Assembly: GCA_915070235.1 (NCBI GenBank)
Contig: CAJZFM010000052.1
Coordinates: 1-10,679, forward strand
Length of the DNA stretch: 10,679 bases
From: an uncultured Capnocytophaga sp.
GTDB taxonomy: Bacteria; Bacteroidota; Bacteroidia; Flavobacteriales; Flavobacteriaceae
Direction: 5' to 3'
The position numbers were made by a program, and so were the translations under genes. The notes under the pieces are model-generated. The model worked only from the letters and a program-made list of their open reading frames with translations, did not search any database and had not been told where the DNA came from. Shown here piece after piece: positions 7,295-10,679 of this stretch. The number at the start of each line of letters is the position of its first letter. The stretch's first letter is position 1.

Positions 7295-7325
7295 TTGTTT
7301 ATTACAAGAAAAAAACCTATATTTG
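7295..7325 (+). promoter_or_regulatory. pgk promoter
   Basis: TTG at 7295-7297 and TATATTTG at 7318-7325 are separated by exactly 20 bases. The transcript should start near 7332, leaving a leader of about 33 bases. The -33 element lies inside a small inverted repeat, CTTGT-TTATT-ACAAG (7294-7308), of uncertain meaning. No terminator is visible between the fusion gene's stop (7274) and this promoter, so some read-through is possible. Confidence 0.75.
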
Positions 7326-7364
7326 CACGGCTCAAAAAACGGAACAAGATTAAATTTATCATAT

Positions 7365-8552
7365 ATGAAGACCATTAATGATATTTCTTGCAAAGGCAAG
7401 AAAGTATTGGTGCGTGTGGATTTCAACGTACCTGTCAATGACCAATTTGAGATTACTGATACCACTCGTATTGAGGCGGCGAAACCTACTATCTTGAAAA
7501 TCGTTAAGGATGGCGGTAGTGCGATCCTTCTCTCTCACTTCGGACGCCCTAAAGGAAAGGACGATAAGTATTCTTTCTCTCACTTGGTAAAGCAAATAGG
7601 TGAGGTACTTGGCGTACCTACTCATTTTGCCCCTGATTGTATAGGAGAAGTGGCTGAAAATACCGCTAAGAACCTGCCTGCGGGAGAGGTACTCCTTTTG
7701 GAAAACGTGCGTTTCTACCCTGAAGAAGAAAAAGGTGATGAGGCTTTCGCTGGTAAGCTTGCTAAGCTTGGTGATATCTATGTCAATGACGCTTTCGGTA
7801 CCGCTCACCGCGCCCATGCCTCTACTACCATTTTGGCTAAGTTCTTCCCCAAGGATAAGTATTTTGGTTACCTCCTTGCCAAGGAAATTGAAAGTATTGA
7901 CAAGGTAATGAAATCAGGAGAAAAACCTGTAACAGCTATCTTGGGTGGTTCTAAAGTGTCTTCTAAGATTACTATCATAGAAAATATTTTGGATAAGATA
8001 GATCACCTCATCATAGGAGGAGGTATGGCCTTTACCTTTATCAAGGCACAAGGCGGACAGATAGGTAACTCTATTTGTGAAGATGACAAATTAGATTTGG
8101 CTTTGGATATTCTTAAAAAAGCCAAAGAAAAAGGTGTACAAGTACACCTACCTGTGGATGTAGTAGCTGCTAATGACTTCAATAACAATGCTTCTACTCA
8201 AGTGGTGCCTATAGACAAGATTCCTAATGGCTGGCAAGGCTTGGATGCTGGGGAAAAATCCTTAGAAATCTTCAAGAAGGTAATCCTCGCTTCCAAAACT
8301 ATTCTTTGGAATGGCCCTGTAGGGGTGTTTGAAATGCCTAATTTCGCCAAAGGAACCATAGCTGTAGGCGAATTTGTAGCCGAAGCAACAGCTAAAGGTG
8401 CCTTCTCTTTAGTAGGTGGAGGTGACTCTGTAGCTGCGGTAAAACAATTTGGTTTTGAGGACAAGGTAAGCTATGTATCCACTGGAGGTGGTGCTATGCT
8501 TGAAAGCTTAGAAGGTAAGATTCTCCCTGGTATCAAGGCTATCAATGATTAA
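7365..8552 (+). CDS. pgk: Phosphoglycerate kinase
   Basis: Transfers a phosphate from 1,3-bisphosphoglycerate to ADP, making ATP and 3-phosphoglycerate in glycolysis; cytoplasmic monomer. The product is 395 residues, normal for bacteria. Signatures in order: RVDFNVP (17-23), SHFGRP (57-62), [10 protein letters not shown] (113-122), NDAFGTAHR (141-149), LGGSKVSSK (193-201), GGGMAF (218-223), WNGPVGVFE (315-323), GGGDS (351-355) and STGGGAMLE (372-380). All substrate- and nucleotide-binding motifs are intact. The ATG at 7365 was chosen because an earlier in-frame TTG (7323) lies inside the -7 promoter box. Codon choice leans to GGT, GCT and ACT and lower GC than the neighbours, consistent with high expression. 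It is a single-gene unit with its own promoter and terminator. Confidence 0.98.
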   Translation: MKTINDISCKGKKVLVRVDFNVPVNDQFEITDTTRIEAAKPTILKIVKDGGSAILLSHFGRPKGKDDKYSFSHLVKQIGEVLGVPTHFAPDCIGEVAENTAKNLPAGEVLLLENVRFYPEEEKGDEAFAGKLAKLGDIYVNDAFGTAHRAHASTTILAKFFPKDKYFGYLLAKEIESIDKVMKSGEKPVTAILGGSKVSSKITIIENILDKIDHLIIGGGMAFTFIKAQGGQIGNSICEDDKLDLALDILKKAKEKGVQVHLPVDVVAANDFNNNASTQVVPIDKIPNGWQGLDAGEKSLEIFKKVILASKTILWNGPVGVFEMPNFAKGTIAVGEFVAEATAKGAFSLVGGGDSVAAVKQFGFEDKVSYVSTGGGAMLESLEGKILPGIKAIND

Positions 8553-8570
8553 GTATGAAGCATACAAGAG

Positions 8571-8600
8571 TAAGGGCGAATCATGATTCGCCCTTATTTT
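8571..8600 (+). terminator. Rho-independent terminator of pgk
   Basis: Bases 8571-8596 form a perfect palindrome with 13-base arms (TAAGGGCGAATCA and its reverse complement). It would fold as a stem with a GC-rich core (GGGCG/CGCCC) and a tiny CATG loop, followed by TTTT (8597-8600). It lies 19 bases after the pgk stop. Symmetry and flanking A/T make it potentially active in both directions. Confidence 0.88.
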
Positions 8601-8707
8601 ATATAAAAAACTCGTAAAAACAAAACGTTTTTCTTAACCCAATAATAATATTCTACAGAGCAGATAAAAAGATTTCATATTTAGAAAAACTTTTAGAAAT
8701 AGTATTG

Positions 8708-8715
8708 TAGTTTTG
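8708..8715 (+). promoter_or_regulatory. Probable -7 box upstream of the DUF58 gene
   Basis: TAGTTTTG matches TAnnTTTG fully, but unlike the other promoters there is no TTG 17-23 bases upstream. It follows the pgk terminator and precedes the heptamer array and the DUF58 start by 53 bases, so some promoter is needed about here. The missing -33 element could mean a weaker or activator-dependent promoter. Confidence 0.45.
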
Positions 8716-8730
8716 CATGATATTTGAGGC

Positions 8731-8765
8731 AATAACTAATGACTAATCACTAACAACTAACAACT
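8731..8765. repeat. Heptamer tandem array 3 (5 units) in the DUF58 leader
   Basis: The units are AATAACT, AATGACT, AATCACT, AACAACT, AACAACT. The array ends three bases before the TTG start codon. If the promoter at 8708 is right, it lies in the transcribed leader, unlike the other two arrays, which lie upstream of or within promoters. Confidence 0.65.
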
Positions 8766-8768
8766 ACA

Positions 8769-9635
8769 TTGGATACAAAAGAAATTTTAAAAAAAGTACG
8801 TAAGATAGAGATAAAGACCAAGAAATTGAGCGATAATATCTTTGGAGGGGAATATCATTCGGCGTTTAAGGGACGCGGAATGACCTTTAGCGAAGTGCGA
8901 CCTTACCAATATGGAGATGATATTCGCAATATTGATTGGAATGTAACGGCACGCTACAATGAGACCTATGTAAAGGTCTTTGAGGAGGAGCGCGAACTGA
9001 CCCTGATGCTACTGGTAGATGTCAGTGGAAGTGAGCTCTTTGGCTCTCTGCAACAGTTCAAGAATGAGATCTTGACCGAAATAGCAGCTACTCTGGCTTT
9101 TGCTGCCTTGCAAAATAATGACAAAACAGGGCTGATTCTTTTCTCTGACCAGATAGAGCTGTATATCCCTCCTAAAAAGGGCAAGTCGCATATCCTACGT
9201 ATCATACGCGAACTCATAGAGTTTCAGCCTAAAAACAGGCATACCGATATAGCCAAAGCCTTTGAGTTTCTCAACAAGGTAACCAAGAAAAAGACTATCG
9301 CCTTTGTGTTATCGGACTTTATTGGAAGCAATTACCAAAAGCCCTTACAGATAGCCGCACGCAAGCATGACCTTACAGGTATTCGCCTATATGACCCCAG
9401 AGAGATGAGCCTGCCGAATGTGGGGCTTATATTGGCCAAAGATGCCGAGAGTGGCGAGCTTTCTTATCTGGATACTACTTCTGCGGAAGTACGCAAGGCC
9501 TATGAGCGTTTTTATAAGGAACGTACCGATTATTTTGAGACTACTTTCCGACGCTTAGGGGCAGGGGTGCTTCAGTGCCGTACCGATGAGAGTTACACAA
9601 CCAAATTATTAGGATATTTCAAATACAGAGCCTGA
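8769..9635 (+). CDS. DUF58 domain-containing protein (vWA-like, Bat operon type)
   Basis: The product is 288 residues from a TTG start at 8769. An in-frame stop at 8751 leaves no room for an earlier start, and the N-terminus MDTKEILKKVRKIEIKTK is the one I associate with this family; the next in-frame ATG (residue 38) falls inside the conserved core. The DUF58 signature is clear: GRGMTFSEVRPYQYGDDIR (35-53) followed by IDWNVTAR. A von Willebrand A-like fold is indicated by the metal-site motif DVSGS (84-88), HTD (158-160) and LSDF (182-185). No signal peptide or membrane helix is seen, so it is probably cytoplasmic. Relatives are usually encoded beside a MoxR AAA+ ATPase and the BatA-D genes and are thought to act in envelope stress or complex assembly; the exact role is unknown. 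The stop overlaps the next start as TGATG. No moxR gene precedes it here. Confidence 0.92.
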   Translation: MDTKEILKKVRKIEIKTKKLSDNIFGGEYHSAFKGRGMTFSEVRPYQYGDDIRNIDWNVTARYNETYVKVFEEERELTLMLLVDVSGSELFGSLQQFKNEILTEIAATLAFAALQNNDKTGLILFSDQIELYIPPKKGKSHILRIIRELIEFQPKNRHTDIAKAFEFLNKVTKKKTIAFVLSDFIGSNYQKPLQIAARKHDLTGIRLYDPREMSLPNVGLILAKDAESGELSYLDTTSAEVRKAYERFYKERTDYFETTFRRLGAGVLQCRTDESYTTKLLGYFKYRA

Positions 9636-10679
9636 TGTATATAAGAATTAGTTTGTTTTTAGTCCTTTTTCCTGTCTTTCTCTATGGGCAGCAGGTAGGT
9701 GTATCGGCCTCAGCGGATCGCCAGCAGATAAAGATAGGGGAGGAGATACGCTATAGAATCTCGGTAGAGACAGATTCTACAGCTCAGGTGTTTTTTCCAA
9801 CAGCAGACCAGTTTGCCCCCTTTGAAGTGATTCAAGAAGACAGGATAGATACGCTGCGCGAACATGACAAGATGCGATTGATAAAGGAATACGGCCTTAC
9901 TCAGTTTGACACAGGTCATTACGTATTGCCGCCTTTGCGTATTGATGTCAATAGGAAGGAATACACCACCGATTCACTGCGTTTTGCAGTGCAAAATGTG
10001 GTGATTGATACCCTTAATAATCCACCACTTTACCCTGTAAAATCCGCTTTGGAGATAAAAGAAGCTACTAACAAGGCCTCATCGGGATGGGTGTGGCTTA
10101 TAATAGGGCTTCTTGTGGGGCTTGCTCTGGGGGTATATTGGTTTATTCGTAGAAGGAAAAAGCGAAAAATAGAGAATCCAGAGGAAATACTTCCACCTTT
10201 TGACCGAGCACTCCTCAAGCTAAAGAACCTCAAAGACTCTCGCTATCTAATAGAGTCCAACCATAAGGAATACTACTCAGTCCTTACCGATATTATCCGT
10301 AAGTACTTGGAAGAAGAGATCCATATTGCCGCTACCGAGAGTACTACCGATGAATTATTGAGCAAGCTACAAGTATTCTTGGATGCAGGCAAGCTGCACC
10401 TCTCTTCTGATGTAGTAGAGGAGCTTAGAAAGGTACTGCGCAAGGCCGATTTGGTGAAGTTTGCCAAGTCAAAGCCAGAGGATTTTGAGGCCGAAAACGA
10501 TCGTAAGTCTATAGAAACCATAGTGGTAAAGACCAACGAAGGCCTACCCGATGTCTCTGAACAAGAGCAAGACATGGAGGATATCTACCAGAGAAAACGT
10601 ATGGAAGCCCAGCGCAAGAAGCGCCGCAATAGGTATATCATCATAGGCTCGGCGGCTAGTGTGCTACTGCTGCTGATGC
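9635..10679 (+). CDS. BatD-like membrane protein, 3' end beyond the window
   Basis: An open frame runs from the ATG at 9635 to the right edge without a stop (348 codons seen). Residues 1-18 form a signal peptide (MYIRISLFLVLFPVFLYG, likely cleaved before QQ). Residues about 19-150 form a beta-rich periplasmic domain that begins like BatD-type proteins (VSASADRQQIKIGEEIRYRISV) and contains GHYVLPPLRI. A membrane helix spans about 152-171, followed by RRRKKRK, which places the next, largely helical and charged region (172-334) in the cytoplasm. A second hydrophobic segment starts at about 335 (IIIGSAASVLLLLM) and is cut off. The one-base overlap with the DUF58 gene indicates co-translation. The assignment as the small BatD-like protein usually found between DUF58 and batA rests on topology, the N-terminal pattern and gene order rather than on a catalytic motif. 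Confidence 0.8.
   Translation, partial: MYIRISLFLVLFPVFLYGQQVGVSASADRQQIKIGEEIRYRISVETDSTAQVFFPTADQFAPFEVIQEDRIDTLREHDKMRLIKEYGLTQFDTGHYVLPPLRIDVNRKEYTTDSLRFAVQNVVIDTLNNPPLYPVKSALEIKEATNKASSGWVWLIIGLLVGLALGVYWFIRRRKKRKIENPEEILPPFDRALLKLKNLKDSRYLIESNHKEYYSVLTDIIRKYLEEEIHIAATESTTDELLSKLQVFLDAGKLHLSSDVVEELRKVLRKADLVKFAKSKPEDFEAENDRKSIETIVVKTNEGLPDVSEQEQDMEDIYQRKRMEAQRKKRRNRYIIIGSAASVLLLLM

Noticed and set aside
7323..7364. N-terminal extension of pgk from a TTG at 7323
   Set aside because: The TTG is the last three bases of the -7 box TATATTTG, upstream of the expected transcript start.
7359..7817. Antisense 152-residue frame within pgk
   Set aside because: It lies wholly opposite a certain gene, has no recognisable motif, and its composition is that of a complementary-strand shadow.
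8571..8596. Perfect palindrome as an operator or recombination site
   Set aside because: Its place 19 bases after the pgk stop, GC-rich core and trailing T-run fit a terminator better.
8622..8631. AAAACGTTTT palindrome
   Set aside because: A ten-base AT-rich palindrome is expected by chance in such DNA, and nothing nearby ties it to a regulator.
10273..10575. Antisense serine-rich 100-residue frame near the right edge
   Set aside because: Serine-rich shadow opposite the BatD-like gene, with no promoter or motif.

Overview
The window looks like chromosomal DNA of a flavobacterium (Bacteroidetes). The promoters follow the Bacteroidetes pattern: a -33 TTG or TTTG and a -7 TAnnTTTG, with exactly 20 bases between them in four cases. 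5' leaders are short and lack a clear Shine-Dalgarno sequence. The gene set (a RecQ with its zinc cysteines moved to the C-terminus, an MMPL/acyltransferase/methyltransferase fusion, and a DUF58 plus BatD-like pair) is typical of that phylum. The genus Capnocytophaga is a plausible guess from overall feel but is not proven.

Layout. Positions 1-397 are a non-coding, AT-rich stretch. It holds a leftward promoter near the left edge, a hairpin, a short heptamer repeat array and a rightward promoter. Next comes a small unrecognised gene (398-778, +) whose middle is six 21-bp tandem repeats. It ends tail to tail, sharing stop-codon bases, with a leftward recQ-family helicase gene (775-2679). Between recQ and hemC (2680-2805) lie two divergent promoters around a second heptamer array. 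hemC (2806-3732, +) and a 1180-residue MMPL/PlsC/methyltransferase-like gene (3732-7274, +) overlap by one base (TAATG) and form an operon. pgk (7365-8552, +) has its own promoter and ends in a strong palindromic terminator (8571-8600). A promoter and a third heptamer array lead into a DUF58 gene (8769-9635, +). That gene overlaps by one base (TGATG) a secreted and membrane-anchored BatD-like gene running off the right edge (9635-10679).

How the genes work together. These are mostly core functions: heme synthesis (HemC), glycolysis (Pgk), DNA repair (RecQ), envelope lipid export or modification (MMPL fusion), and the start of a Bat (Bacteroides aerotolerance) type operon, which would continue beyond the window. 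I see no tRNA, rRNA, CRISPR array, insertion sequence or prophage module.

No clearly new system is visible. The points most worth a second look are the fusion protein with an apparently worn-out methyltransferase domain, the non-canonical RecQ domain order, the recurring 7-bp phased arrays next to promoters and starts, the fact that several upstream TTG 'start codons' are really promoter elements, and the absence of moxR in front of the DUF58 gene.
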